Counted from the first letter of the stretch, positions 21,030 to 29,395 are shown. The stretch is DNA of 57,264 nucleotides from Actinomycetospora sp. NBRC 106375 (GCF_030269665.1 NZ_BSTS01000026.1:1-57264); one strand, 5' to 3'. The notes: a model not told the origin generated them from the sequence alone. Numbers and translations are program-made.

Positions 21030-22729
21030 GCCGGCGCGATCATCCGCGCCAGCCGGAACTTCTGGACCTTGCCGGTCGGGGTGGTCGGGAGCTGCGCGGC
21101 CTCGAGGAACACCACGCGCCGCGGGACCTTGAAGCGGGCCAGCTCGGCCTTGCAGAGAGCGATCAGGTCGTCGGCGGTGACCTCGAACCCGGGCTTGGCC
21201 ACGACGCACGCGACCCCGATCTCGCCCCACCGCTCGTCGGCGACACCGACCGCGAAGGCCTGGCTGACCCCGGGATGGCGGGAGAGGACCTCCTCGACCT
21301 CCTTGGGCATGACCAGCTCGCCGCCGGATTTGTAGAGCTCCTTGCTGCGCCCGGTGAGCACGACGTAGCGGTCCTCGGTGACATAGCCGAGATCGCCGGA
21401 GCGCACCCAGTTGTCCTCGCTCAGCGCGAGGGCGGTCTCCTCGGGCTTGCCGTAGAAGCCGAGCATGTTCGTCGGGCCGCGCGCGGCCAGCTCGCCCTCC
21501 TCGCCCGGGGGCATCGGCTCGCCGGTCATCACGTCGATCGTGCGGTACTCGGTGAGGTCCCCGGTCCCGGGGAGGCCGGCCGCCCCGGCCAGCTTCACCC
21601 GCCCGACCGTGCCCGAGAGCCGCTCGAACGGGTCCTCCGGCAGGGACAGCGTCATCGCGCCGCCCTGCTCGGTCATGCCGTAGCCGGTGACGATCTCGTC
21701 GACGCCGAGGGTGTCGCGCACCTTCTCCCACAGCCACACCGGGGCGGGCGCCGCGCCGGAGAGGATCGCGCGCAGGCTCGACAGGTCGCGCGTGCCGAGG
21801 TCGGGGTGCTCGAGCAGGGCGACGGTCATCGTCGGGACGCAGAGGATGTCGGTGGCCCGGTGGCGCTCGATGCCCTCGAGGTAGCGGCCGGGGTCGAACG
21901 CGGTCTGCGGGATGATCGCGCCGCCGACCATCATCGCCGCCGTGAGGCCCTCGACGTAGCCGAACATGTGGTAGCAGGGCAGCGAGAACAGGATGCGCCG
22001 GCCGTCCTCGAACGCCCGCGTCAGCGCCGACGCGTAGCCGGTGCGCTGGCTCGCGTCGTGGGTGATGAGCACGCCCTTGGGCGACCCCGTGGTGCCCGAC
22101 GTGTAGAGGATGTCGGCGACGTCGTCCGGGGCCGGAGTCCGATCAGCGCCGAGGCCGCCGCTGCCGCCCGGGTGCTCGCGGCCGAGCTGCTCCAGGTCCT
22201 CCACCGACGCGACGCCGTCGCGCGCCCGGCTGTCGGTGGACAGCGTGATCACGCCGCGCAAGTGCGGGAGAGCCTTCTGCTCCCCGCGGTCCCACCCCGG
22301 CGCGATCTCGTCGAGCATCCCGAGGTGGTCGAGCCCGGCGAACCCGGTCATAGTGATCAGCAGGTTCGCCTCGGACTGCTCGAGGACGTAGCGCAGCTCG
22401 TCGGTGCGGTAGAGGTAGTTGAACGGGATCGCGACCGCGCCGGCCCGGGAGATCGCGAACTTCAGCGGCACGAACTCGACGTAGTTGGCCATGACGAGAC
22501 CGACCCGGTCGCCGGGCCGGACGCCGAGCGCCACGAGCCCGTCGGCGAGCCGCTCGGTCCACGCGGCGACGTCGGCGTAGCTCACGGTGCGCTCGTCGGT
22601 GATCACCATCGGCCGGTCGGCGAACTCCTCGGCGCAGCGCTCGAGCCGCTCGTGCAGCGTCATCGGCGTCCACGTCGCGAACCGCCGCCGCAGCACGTCG
22701 CGCCGCTCGTCCAGGCTCGCACCCATCAC
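21005..22729 (-). CDS. Class I acyl-CoA ligase (AMP-binding)
   Basis: A 574-residue adenylate-forming enzyme. The P-loop is YTSGTTGSPKG, the A5 motif GYGMTEQGG, the hinge region TGRSKELYKSGGELVMPKE, and the A10 lysine lies in PTGKVQKFRL. It activates a carboxylic acid to the CoA thioester with ATP, the entry step for the neighbouring hydratases and dehydrogenase. GTG 22729 (or ATG 22726) follows GAGGAG by 7-10 bases. One of the recurring 18-bp sites lies 17 bp upstream of the start. Acyl chain or aromatic preference is unknown. Confidence 0.92.
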   Translation of the reverse strand: MMGASLDERRDVLRRRFATWTPMTLHERLERCAEEFADRPMVITDERTVSYADVAAWTERLADGLVALGVRPGDRVGLVMANYVEFVPLKFAISRAGAVAIPFNYLYRTDELRYVLEQSEANLLITMTGFAGLDHLGMLDEIAPGWDRGEQKALPHLRGVITLSTDSRARDGVASVEDLEQLGREHPGGSGGLGADRTPAPDDVADILYTSGTTGSPKGVLITHDASQRTGYASALTRAFEDGRRILFSLPCYHMFGYVEGLTAAMMVGGAIIPQTAFDPGRYLEGIERHRATDILCVPTMTVALLEHPDLGTRDLSSLRAILSGAAPAPVWLWEKVRDTLGVDEIVTGYGMTEQGGAMTLSLPEDPFERLSGTVGRVKLAGAAGLPGTGDLTEYRTIDVMTGEPMPPGEEGELAARGPTNMLGFYGKPEETALALSEDNWVRSGDLGYVTEDRYVVLTGRSKELYKSGGELVMPKEVEEVLSRHPGVSQAFAVGVADERWGEIGVACVVAKPGFEVTADDLIALCKAELARFKVPRRVVFLEAAQLPTTPTGKVQKFRLARMIAPAQAGVVSG

Positions 22730-22745
22730 CGCACCACTCCTCGTT

Positions 22746-22763
22746 TTTTAGTCGGGAGAAGAA
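22746..22763. promoter_or_regulatory. Recurring 18-bp operator-like site 2
   Basis: On the minus strand TTCTTCTCCCGACTAAAA lies just upstream of the CoA ligase ribosome site. It fits the shared pattern TTnTnnT-N4-AnTARAA. Confidence 0.5.
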
Positions 22764-22862
22764 TATGAGTCGGTCATGACCCGGACCACCCGCAGATCCG
22801 TGACCAGCCGGTCACGGCGCGTACTCGACATTCCGGACAACGCTCGCCCGACGGCCTCGCAC

Positions 22863-22926
22863 GAGATCAGGAGCGCGTGGTGCACCGCCGGCGCCGGGAC
22901 GAGGTGGACAGCGCGCTCGTGATCTC
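22863..22926. repeat. 64-bp inverted-repeat element A
   Basis: Arms GAGATCAGGAGCGCG (22863-22877) and CGCGCTCGTGATCTC (22912-22926) pair at 14 of 15 positions around a 34-base middle. The same 64-bp layout with nearly the same arms occurs at 33684-33747. It lies between the CoA ligase and a hydratase gene, both transcribed leftward; it encodes nothing. Confidence 0.75.
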
Positions 22927-22947
22927 CCGGAAGGGCCGCCACGACCC

Positions 22948-23703
22948 CTAGCGCGTGCGGAACCGGGCCAGCCGCTCGGCGACCGCGGGGTCGGCGAGGT
23001 GCTCCAGCACGACCTCCGTCTCGCGCGCCAGCCCGTCCTCGAGCGACCCCCGCAGGCCCTCGTGCACCAGCGCCTTCGTCCGCGCCGTCGCCGCGGGGTC
23101 GGCGCGGAGCAGCCGCGCGACGACGTCGTCGACCAGGGCCTCGAATCCCGCGGCGGGCGCGCTGCGCCAGGCCAGTCCGAGCGCCACCGCCTCGGTGCCG
23201 GAGAGCCGCTCGCCCAGCAGGATGTGGGTGAGCGCGCGCTGCGCCCCGAGCAGGCGCGGCAGGCGCTGCGAGCCGCCGCCGGCCGGGACCTGACCGAGGC
23301 GCGCGTGGTTGTCGGCGAGCAGGGCGTCGTCGCGCACCACGACGACGTCGGCGGCCTGCGCGAACTCGAAGCCGCCGGCGGTCGCCGAGCCCTCGACCGC
23401 CGCCACCACGGGCACCGGCAGCGTCGCCACCACCGAGCACGCGCGGTGGAAGGCGTCGAACAGCCCGCGGAGCTCACCGGAGGCGCCGAGGCGCGTGACC
23501 TCCTCGACGTCGCCGCCCGCACAGAAGTGCCCGCCCGCGCCGCGCACGACGATCACCCGGGCCCGTCCGGCGAGGTCGACGAGCGCGTCGTGCAGGCCGT
23601 CGGCGAGCGCGATCGTGATCGCGTTGCGGACGTGCGGGCGGTTCAGGACGACGTGGCCGACCTCGCCGTCGAGCCGGGTGCGCACCACGTCGGACAACAC
23701 CAT
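22948..23703 (-). CDS. Enoyl-CoA hydratase/isomerase family protein
   Basis: A 251-residue crotonase-fold protein. The oxyanion-hole segments are GGHFCAGGDVEEV and GSATAGGFEFAQAADVVV. Neither canonical catalytic glutamate is evident: the first region reads ADNHARLGQVPAGGG and the second ALTHILLG, so simple hydration is not assured. It could be an isomerase, hydrolase or dehydratase variant. Starts at GTG 23706, ATG 23703 and GTG 23700 are all possible; the last is best placed from GAGG. It is divergent from the SnoaL-hydratase fusion across a recurring 18-bp site. Confidence 0.88.
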   Translation of the reverse strand: MVLSDVVRTRLDGEVGHVVLNRPHVRNAITIALADGLHDALVDLAGRARVIVVRGAGGHFCAGGDVEEVTRLGASGELRGLFDAFHRACSVVATLPVPVVAAVEGSATAGGFEFAQAADVVVVRDDALLADNHARLGQVPAGGGSQRLPRLLGAQRALTHILLGERLSGTEAVALGLAWRSAPAAGFEALVDDVVARLLRADPAATARTKALVHEGLRGSLEDGLARETEVVLEHLADPAVAERLARFRTR

Positions 23704-23721
23704 CACCTCGTCGGCAGGATA

Positions 23722-23739
23722 TTCTCATCCACATTAGAA
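23722..23739. promoter_or_regulatory. Recurring 18-bp operator-like site 3 (best palindrome)
   Basis: TTCTCATCCACATTAGAA has the symmetric form TTCTnAT-N4-ATnAGAA and is centred in the gap between two divergent hydratase-family genes. It is the clearest member of the five-site set. Confidence 0.6.
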
Positions 23740-23755
23740 GAACGAGGAGGCCGGC

Positions 23756-24958
23756 ATGGAGTCGCCCGAGAAGACCGCGCGCCTGCTGTACGACGCCCTG
23801 GCCACGGGCGACCGGGCGATCCTCGACACGCTGCTCGACCCGGCGTTCGCCGGGCAGGCCACCGAAGGGCTCCCGTTCGACCTCGGCGGCGCGCACGACG
23901 GCGCGGAGGCGATGATCCGCGACTTCTGGTGGGCGATCGGGCGGCACTACCGCGCCCGCGCCGAGCCCGCCGAGTTCCTCGCGCTCGCCGACGGCGGGCT
24001 CGTCGTGCTCGGGCGCTACACCGGCACGGCGCGCGACGGCGGCCGGGCGCTCGACGCGGCGTTCGCGCACGTCATCACCTTCACCGACGACGGCCGCATC
24101 GCCTCGCTGCGCCAGTACACCGACAGTGCCCGCTGGGCCGGAGCGGCCCGGTCGACACCGGCCGGGCAGCGCGAGCTGCGCGTCGTGCGGTACGACGTCG
24201 CCGACGGCGTCGCCGCCATCACGCTGGACCGCCCCGAGGCGGGCAACGCGATCGACCCGACGATGGTCGAGGACCTCGACGAGGCCACGTTCCGTGCCGC
24301 GCACGACCCGGCGGTGCGCGCGGTCCTGGTCCGCGGGACCGGGCGGAGCCTCTCGGTGGGCGGCGACCTCGCGTTCTTCGCCGGTGCCGCCGACGCCATC
24401 CCCGAGCGGCTGCGCGGGATGATCGACCGCTACCACGTGACGCTCGACCGCCTGGCGACGCTTGACGCGCCCGTGGTGTGCGCGGTGCACGGCGCGCTCG
24501 CCGGCGGTGGGCTCGGGCTCGCGCACGTCGCGGACATCGTCGTCGCCGCCGACGACAGCCGCTTCGCGGTCGGTTACGGCGCCATCGGGCTGGCCTCCGA
24601 CGGCGCCAACACCTGGTACCTGCCCCGGCTGGTGGGGATGCGGCGCGCCCAGGAGATGTTCCTGCTGAACCGCACGCTGACCGGACCCGAGGCCCTCGAC
24701 GCCGGGCTGGTCACCGAGGTCGTGCCCGCCGACGCGGTCGCCGCCCGGGCACAGGAGCTGGCGTCCCGCCTCGCCGCGGGCCCGACGCAGGCGTTCGGCC
24801 ACATGAAGCGCCTCCTGCTGCGCAGCCAGGACACCGATCTGTCCGACCAGCTCGCCGAGGAGACCCGGCGGATCACCGCCTCGGGGGCGACCGACGACGC
24901 CCGCGAGGGGATCACGGCGTTCGTGGAGCGCCGGCGTCCGGACTTCCGGGGTCGCTAG
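23756..24958 (+). CDS. SnoaL-like domain fused to enoyl-CoA hydratase/isomerase
   Basis: A 400-residue protein starting at ATG 23756 after ACGAGGAGG. Residues 1-130 form a SnoaL/NTF2-like domain (TARLLYDALATGDRAILD, then VVLGRYTGTARDGGRALDAA). Residues 140-400 form a crotonase domain with oxyanion segments GRSLSVGGDLAFF and HGALAGGGLGLAHVADIV. The position of the first hydratase glutamate reads VGYGAIGLASDG, while a glutamate is kept in RAQEMFLL, a pattern nearer to dienoyl/enoyl isomerases such as PaaG. The fused SnoaL domain could bind or isomerise the same CoA ester. Its function is inferred only from family. Confidence 0.88.
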   Translation: MESPEKTARLLYDALATGDRAILDTLLDPAFAGQATEGLPFDLGGAHDGAEAMIRDFWWAIGRHYRARAEPAEFLALADGGLVVLGRYTGTARDGGRALDAAFAHVITFTDDGRIASLRQYTDSARWAGAARSTPAGQRELRVVRYDVADGVAAITLDRPEAGNAIDPTMVEDLDEATFRAAHDPAVRAVLVRGTGRSLSVGGDLAFFAGAADAIPERLRGMIDRYHVTLDRLATLDAPVVCAVHGALAGGGLGLAHVADIVVAADDSRFAVGYGAIGLASDGANTWYLPRLVGMRRAQEMFLLNRTLTGPEALDAGLVTEVVPADAVAARAQELASRLAAGPTQAFGHMKRLLLRSQDTDLSDQLAEETRRITASGATDDAREGITAFVERRRPDFRGR

Positions 24959-25013
24959 CTGCCCCGACCGGCGGTCCGGGCGTACTCGGCCGCCCGCTCG
25001 CAGCTCTCCAGTC

Positions 25014-25077
25014 GATCTCTCCGGAGTGTCAGGAGCGTCGTGGACGCCGACCGCACCGGTGACACTCTCGAGAGATC
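25014..25077. repeat. 64-bp inverted-repeat element C
   Basis: Arms GATCTCTCCGGAGTGTCA (25014-25031) and TGACACTCTCGAGAGATC (25060-25077) match at 16 of 18 positions. The total is again 64 bp, and it shares the TCAGGAGCG tract with element A, though the outer arms differ. It could double as a terminator of the upstream fusion gene. Confidence 0.55.
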
Positions 25078-25143
25078 ATCCTCGAGAGGTCCGCTCGGTC
25101 GGCACCGGTCCCGTCGCGGGGTCGGCACGGTCTGCTCGTCTCG

Positions 25144-25797
25144 ATGCGAGAAGTACCCTCGGCACCTGTGGCGTCGGTGACCCGTCGCGTGCAGGGCTCA
25201 CGCGCACAGCGACGGCAGGAGAACCTCGCCAAGCTCCTCGACGCGCTCGAGGCCCTGCTGGCCGAGGGCGAGTCCTTCACGGAGGTCAGCGTCGAGCGCC
25301 TCGCCACGCGCGCCGGGGTCTCGCGCTCGACGTTCTACGTGCACTTCGCCGACAAGGGCCAGCTCCTCAGCGAGCTGACCGCCGATGTCGTCGACCAGCT
25401 GCTCGAGGCCGGTCGCGGCTGGTGGGGCCACGAGCCGCCGGCGACGCGCGCGGAGCTGCGCGCCCGCGCGGCGACCATCGTCGCGACCTACCGCCCGCGC
25501 GCGGAGCTCATGCGGGCGGTCATCGACTCGTCGAGCCACGACCCCGCGGTCCGCGAGGTCTTCCGGGAGCTCACGAGCCGCTACGTCACCGAGATCGCCG
25601 CCCACATCACCGCCGGCCAGGCGACGGGACGCGTGCGCCGCGACGTCCCGGCCGGGCCGACCGCGCAGATGCTTACGTCGATGGCCGAGCGCGGGCTCGA
25701 CCGGATGCTGCGCGGTGCCGACGACGCGGCCGCCGAGGACGCCGTCGAGGCCTTCACCGCGATCGTCTGGAACACCCTCTACCGCGACGCGCCCTGA
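25144..25797 (+). CDS. TetR-family transcriptional regulator
   Basis: About 217 residues from ATG 25144. GTG 25168, eight bases after TACCCT (25154-25159), is an equally likely leaderless start. The helix-turn-helix is VSVERLATRAGVSRSTFYVHF with ADKGQLLSEL following. The C-terminal domain (ATIVATYRPRAELMRAVIDS) is helical and ligand-binding. The gene ends only 46 bp before the Rieske dioxygenase, and a perfect 17-bp palindrome in that gap is its probable operator. Confidence 0.88.
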   Translation: MREVPSAPVASVTRRVQGSRAQRRQENLAKLLDALEALLAEGESFTEVSVERLATRAGVSRSTFYVHFADKGQLLSELTADVVDQLLEAGRGWWGHEPPATRAELRARAATIVATYRPRAELMRAVIDSSSHDPAVREVFRELTSRYVTEIAAHITAGQATGRVRRDVPAGPTAQMLTSMAERGLDRMLRGADDAAAEDAVEAFTAIVWNTLYRDAP

Positions 25798-25799
25798 AC

Positions 25800-25826
25800 C
25801 TGGACACTGTGTCCAGACATGATGTC
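25800..25826. promoter_or_regulatory. Double palindrome upstream of the Rieske dioxygenase
   Basis: CTGGACACTGTGTCCAG (25800-25816) is a perfect palindrome with 8-bp arms. GACATGATGTC (25816-25826) is a second perfect palindrome overlapping it by one base. A possible promoter TGAACC-N17-CATGAT lies over both. It is a likely operator of the TetR encoded just upstream. Confidence 0.7.
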
Positions 25827-25843
25827 CTGAGGGGAGGGGTCCC

Positions 25844-27127
25844 ATGACGACCGATGTCACCACCGACGCCGGCACCGACCCCGAGGCCGACCGCATCCGC
25901 TCGCTCGTCCGCCCCGACGCGGTGCACGGCTCGCTCTACACCGACCCGGCCGTGTACGCCCGCGAGCTCGAGCGCATCTGGTACACGACGTGGGTCTACG
26001 TCGGGCACACGAGCGAGGTGCCCGAGGCCGACGACTACGTGCGCAAGACCATCGGGCCGCAGCAGGTCGTCATGACCCGCGACAAGACCGGCGCGATCCA
26101 CGTCCTGCACAACCGGTGCTCGCACCGCGGGAACCTCGTCTGCGACGCCGACCGCGGCAACGCCGGCTCGTTCCGCTGCCCGTACCACGGCTGGACGTTC
26201 GCGAACACCGGCGACCTCCTCGGCTTCCCGTTCAACCAGGGCTACGGCGGCTCGAGCGCCCGCGACCGGCTGCCGGGCCTGGCCGCGGCGCCGCGGGTCG
26301 AGGTCTACCGCGGGTTCGTCTTCGCGAGCCTCGCGGCCGAGGGACCGACGCTGCGCGAGCACCTCGGTCCCGCGGCCGAGCGCCTCGACCGGCTCTGCGC
26401 GCTCTCCCCCGCCGGCGAGGTGGAGCTGACGGCGGGCTGGGTCCGCCACGAGGTCACCGCCAACTGGAAGATGCTCGTCGAGAACGAGACCGACGGGTAC
26501 CACCCGCAGTTCGTCCACTCCTCGATCTTCTCGATCTCCGGCAGCGGCATCGGCGCGCTCTACAGCGACAAGTCCACGGCGGTCACGCGCGCGCTCGGCG
26601 GCGGGCACACGGAGAACGACCTCTCCCCCGAGTTCCGTCGCCTGGGCGTGCCGATGGGCTGGGCGGGCACGCCCGAGACGAAGATCCCGGACTACGTCGC
26701 GGCGATGCGCGCGGCCCACGGGACGGGGAAGGCCGACGAGATCATGATCGACGGCTCGCCGCACGTCATGATCTTCCCGAACCTGTTCGTCGCGGAGATC
26801 CAGCTCTTCCAAATCCAGCCCATCGCTGTCGACCGGACCGTCCAGCACGTCACGGCGATCCAGTTCAAGGACGCCCCGGACCTCAACCGCCGGCTGGTCA
26901 CCCAGTGCGTCGGCTCGGTCGGGCCCGCCGGGATGCTGCTCGCCGACGACGCGGAGATGTACGAGCGCAACCAGCGCGGCGTCGCGGCGCGCCATCCGGA
27001 GTGGCTGGACCTGAGCCGCGGCCTGCAGCGCGAGCGCGTCGACGACGACGGGTTCACGATCGGCACCGCGACCGACGAGACGTCGATGCGGGCGATGTGG
27101 GCGCACTACCTGGAGCTGATGGCATGA
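25844..27127 (+). CDS. Rieske aromatic ring-hydroxylating dioxygenase, alpha subunit
   Basis: A 427-residue oxygenase large subunit. The Rieske [2Fe-2S] ligands are CSHRG (CxH, about residue 90) and CPYHGW (CxxH). The mononuclear iron site lies in NWKMLVENETDGYHPQFVHSS with two histidines, plus a later aspartate. It would dihydroxylate or hydroxylate an aromatic ring using O2 and electrons from a reductase/ferredoxin. No reductase or ferredoxin gene is in the window, so electrons must come from elsewhere. The alpha stop overlaps the beta start (ATGA), and an AGGGGAGGGG ribosome site precedes the ATG. Confidence 0.93.
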   Translation: MTTDVTTDAGTDPEADRIRSLVRPDAVHGSLYTDPAVYARELERIWYTTWVYVGHTSEVPEADDYVRKTIGPQQVVMTRDKTGAIHVLHNRCSHRGNLVCDADRGNAGSFRCPYHGWTFANTGDLLGFPFNQGYGGSSARDRLPGLAAAPRVEVYRGFVFASLAAEGPTLREHLGPAAERLDRLCALSPAGEVELTAGWVRHEVTANWKMLVENETDGYHPQFVHSSIFSISGSGIGALYSDKSTAVTRALGGGHTENDLSPEFRRLGVPMGWAGTPETKIPDYVAAMRAAHGTGKADEIMIDGSPHVMIFPNLFVAEIQLFQIQPIAVDRTVQHVTAIQFKDAPDLNRRLVTQCVGSVGPAGMLLADDAEMYERNQRGVAARHPEWLDLSRGLQRERVDDDGFTIGTATDETSMRAMWAHYLELMA

Positions 27128-27627
27128 CCGCGGTCCCCGATGTCGACACCGGTGTCGACCTCCGCGAGGCCGAGCGGTTCCTCTACCGCGAGGCGCGGCT
27201 GGCCGATGCGTTCGCGCTCGAGGAGTGGGAGGCGCTCTGGACCGACGACGCCGTCTACCACGTGCCGGTGGACCCCGACGCCGATCCGCGGACCCACATG
27301 TCGATCATCTTCGACAACCGCGGCCGGATCGCGACGCGGATCCAGCAGCTGCAGACCGGGCGCCGGCACTCGCAGCGCCCGCCGTCGCGGCTGTGCCGGT
27401 CGGTGACCAACGTGGAGATCCTCGGGCAGGAGGGGAACGACACGATCGTCGGGTCCGTCGTCCAGATCCTCGAGTCGCGCGACCGCGGCACGACGTGGTG
27501 GGTCGGGCGGGTCACCCACCGGCTGCGGCGCGTCGGTGGCGTGGACGGCGAGCTGCGGATGGCCGCGAAGACGGTCGTGCTCGTCGACAGCGACCGCTCG
27601 CTGCCGACGATGTCGTTCCTCATCTGA
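27124..27627 (+). CDS. Aromatic ring-hydroxylating dioxygenase, beta subunit
   Basis: A 167-residue SnoaL/NTF2-fold small subunit. EAERFLYREARLADAFALEE, WTDDAVYHVPVD and RPPSRLCRSVTNVEI are typical for beta subunits of benzoate/toluate-type dioxygenases. Its ATG overlaps the alpha-subunit stop, giving equal-ratio translation of an alpha3-beta3 oxygenase. Beta subunits are structural and sometimes tune substrate range. Confidence 0.9.
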   Translation: MTAVPDVDTGVDLREAERFLYREARLADAFALEEWEALWTDDAVYHVPVDPDADPRTHMSIIFDNRGRIATRIQQLQTGRRHSQRPPSRLCRSVTNVEILGQEGNDTIVGSVVQILESRDRGTTWWVGRVTHRLRRVGGVDGELRMAAKTVVLVDSDRSLPTMSFLI

Positions 27628-27640
27628 TGGGCTGCCCCTG

Positions 27641-27904
27641 ATGGGACCCGACGTCGTCGCCAACGAGTTCGCCACGGTCGCCGTCTCGGTCGACGACCGG
27701 GGCAACGGCACGCGCCTGCGCCTCGAGGACCGGCGCACCGGCACCGTGCGCTACCTCGACGCGCTCGAGCTGGAGTCGATCGTGTGGGCCCCGGAGGAGT
27801 GGATGCGCGCGCTGCTGGACCCGTCGCGGCACCGGTGGCGCGACGCGGACCGCGGCCCGGCGCAGGAGTCGCTCCCCGAGTCACGGCCGGAGCCGCCGAC
27901 CTAG
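27641..27904 (+). CDS. Small protein of the dioxygenase operon, 87 residues
   Basis: ATG 27641 is 13 bp after the beta-subunit stop, in the same operon. The protein has ANEFATVAVSVDDRGNGTRL, RTGTVRYLDALELESIVWAP and an acidic/proline-rich tail. No membrane segment is present. Similar short proteins accompany actinobacterial Rieske oxygenases and are sometimes labelled dihydrodiol dehydrogenase, but this chain is far too short for a Rossmann dehydrogenase, so I would not use that name. A role in oxygenase assembly or regulation is possible. Confidence 0.65.
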   Translation: MGPDVVANEFATVAVSVDDRGNGTRLRLEDRRTGTVRYLDALELESIVWAPEEWMRALLDPSRHRWRDADRGPAQESLPESRPEPPT

Positions 27905-27914
27905 GATCACGCGC

Positions 27915-28568
27915 GTGCCCCCGGAGCGGACCGCGCGGCCGTCGCCCGACGGCCCCTCAGCCGGCGGGCGGAAGTCGGCCCGCACCCGCGAGCGGATCCT
28001 CGCCGCCGCGGCGCAGATCCTCAGTGGCCAGGGATGGGCGGGCACCCGGCTGGCCGACATCGCCGAGGTCGCGGCCGTGCAGGCGCCGGCCGTCTACTAC
28101 TACTGGCCCTCGCGCGAGGAGCTGCTCGCGGAGGTCGTCACCGTCGGCCAGCAGGCGACGCACGCCCACGTCGTCGCGTCGCTCGAGGCCCTGCCCGGCG
28201 ACGCGGGCGCGTTCGACCGGATCGACCGGGCCATCGCCGCGCACCTCGAGGTCGTGCTGGACCGTTCCGACTTCGCCCTCGCCGCGATCCGCAACGCCGC
28301 GCAGCTGCCCCTCGACATCCGCGAGCGCCAGCTGGTCGGTCAGCGCGACTACGCCGACGTCTGGCGCGGGCTCGTCGAGGACGCCGTCGCCGCCGGCGAG
28401 CTCGCCGCCGACGTCGACGCCCGGGCGGCGCGCATGCTCGTGCTCGGGGCGCTCAACTGGGCGCCGGAGTGGTGGCACCCGGACCGCGGGTCGCTCGACG
28501 AGGTCGTCGCGACGACCCAGCACGTGGTGCGCAGCGGCCTGGGTCGATCGAGGGCTACTCCCCGCTGA
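27915..28568 (+). CDS. TetR-family regulator (paralogue of the gene at 31475)
   Basis: A 217-residue regulator: helix-turn-helix GTRLADIAEVAAVQAPAVYY, and a C-terminal domain ending ALNWAPEWWHPDRGSLDEVV. GTG 27915 follows TAGGAT (27902-27907) by exactly seven bases, a leaderless start. It is clearly paralogous over its whole length to the TetR at 31475-32080, including the ALNWxxEWWxPxRGSLD block. It resembles KstR-type regulators of CoA-thioester catabolism. Its 3' end overlaps a convergent hydratase gene by 14 bp. Confidence 0.88.
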   Translation: MPPERTARPSPDGPSAGGRKSARTRERILAAAAQILSGQGWAGTRLADIAEVAAVQAPAVYYYWPSREELLAEVVTVGQQATHAHVVASLEALPGDAGAFDRIDRAIAAHLEVVLDRSDFALAAIRNAAQLPLDIRERQLVGQRDYADVWRGLVEDAVAAGELAADVDARAARMLVLGALNWAPEWWHPDRGSLDEVVATTQHVVRSGLGRSRATPR

Positions 28569-29364
28569 AGCGTGGCGCCCGGCGCTCGATCACGGCGTCG
28601 AGGCCCTCGCGGGCGTCGGCGGTGCCCGAGAGCTCGGAGACGGTGCGCGCCTCCTCCGGGAGCTGCGCCTCGACCCGCGAGCCGATGCCGGACCACAGCA
28701 GCCGCTTGGTCGCCGCGAGCGCCCGCGGCGCGCCGGCGACGAGCGTCTCGACCAGCTCCTCGGTGCGCGCGGCGAGCTCGTCGTCGGGCACGACGGTGGT
28801 GAGCAGGCCGGCGTCGAGCGCCTCGGCGGCGGTGAGCACGGGGTTGGTCAGCGCGATCTCGAGCGCCTTGCGCATCCCGACGAGCGCCGGGAGCGTCACG
28901 GTCGCGCCCGCGTCCGGCGCCATGCCCACGCGGGTCGCGCCGCCGAGGAACTTCGCGGACTCCGCGGCGACGACGAGGTCGCACGCGCACACCAGCCCGA
29001 AGCCGCCGCCGCCCGCGGCGAAGCCCTGCACCGAGGCCACGACGGGCGCCGGCAGCGCGAGCAGCGCGGAGACCACCATCTGCAGCCGCGCCGTCGCCTC
29101 GCGCAGGTAGTCGGGCAGCCCGGTCCCCTTGCTCGCGAACGTCTTGACGTCGCCGCCCGCGCAGAAGTGCCGGCCCTCGCCGGTGATCACCAGGGCCCGC
29201 AGGCCCGGGCGCGCGTGGCAGGTCATCACCGCGTCGTGGAACGCGGTCAGCAGCTCGACGTCGAGGCCGTTGGACGCCTCCGGGCGGTTGAGCCGCAGCC
29301 GGGCCACCCCGCGGTCGTCGACGTCCAGCAGCACGGGACCGGACGCGACCAGCTCCTCCGTCAC
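28555..29364 (-). CDS. Enoyl-CoA hydratase/isomerase family protein
   Basis: A 269-residue crotonase-fold protein: oxyanion segments GRHFCAGGDVKTFA and GFAAGGGGFGLVCACDLVV. The first hydratase glutamate position reads LGGATRVGMAPDAG, with an aspartate as in dienoyl isomerases, while KALEIALT keeps the second glutamate. GTG 29364 follows GAGG by six bases. It is divergent from the SDR at 29422 across recurring site 4. It probably acts on a CoA ester made by the ligase at 21005-22729. Confidence 0.9.
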   Translation of the reverse strand: MTEELVASGPVLLDVDDRGVARLRLNRPEASNGLDVELLTAFHDAVMTCHARPGLRALVITGEGRHFCAGGDVKTFASKGTGLPDYLREATARLQMVVSALLALPAPVVASVQGFAAGGGGFGLVCACDLVVAAESAKFLGGATRVGMAPDAGATVTLPALVGMRKALEIALTNPVLTAAEALDAGLLTTVVPDDELAARTEELVETLVAGAPRALAATKRLLWSGIGSRVEAQLPEEARTVSELSGTADAREGLDAVIERRAPRFSGE

Positions 29365-29377
29365 GGGTAGCCTCGCT

Positions 29378-29395
29378 TTCTAACGCAGATTAATC
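29378..29395. promoter_or_regulatory. Recurring 18-bp operator-like site 4
   Basis: On the minus strand GATTAATCTGCGTTAGAA lies between the divergent hydratase and SDR genes. The right half TTAGAA matches site 3 exactly. Confidence 0.5.
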
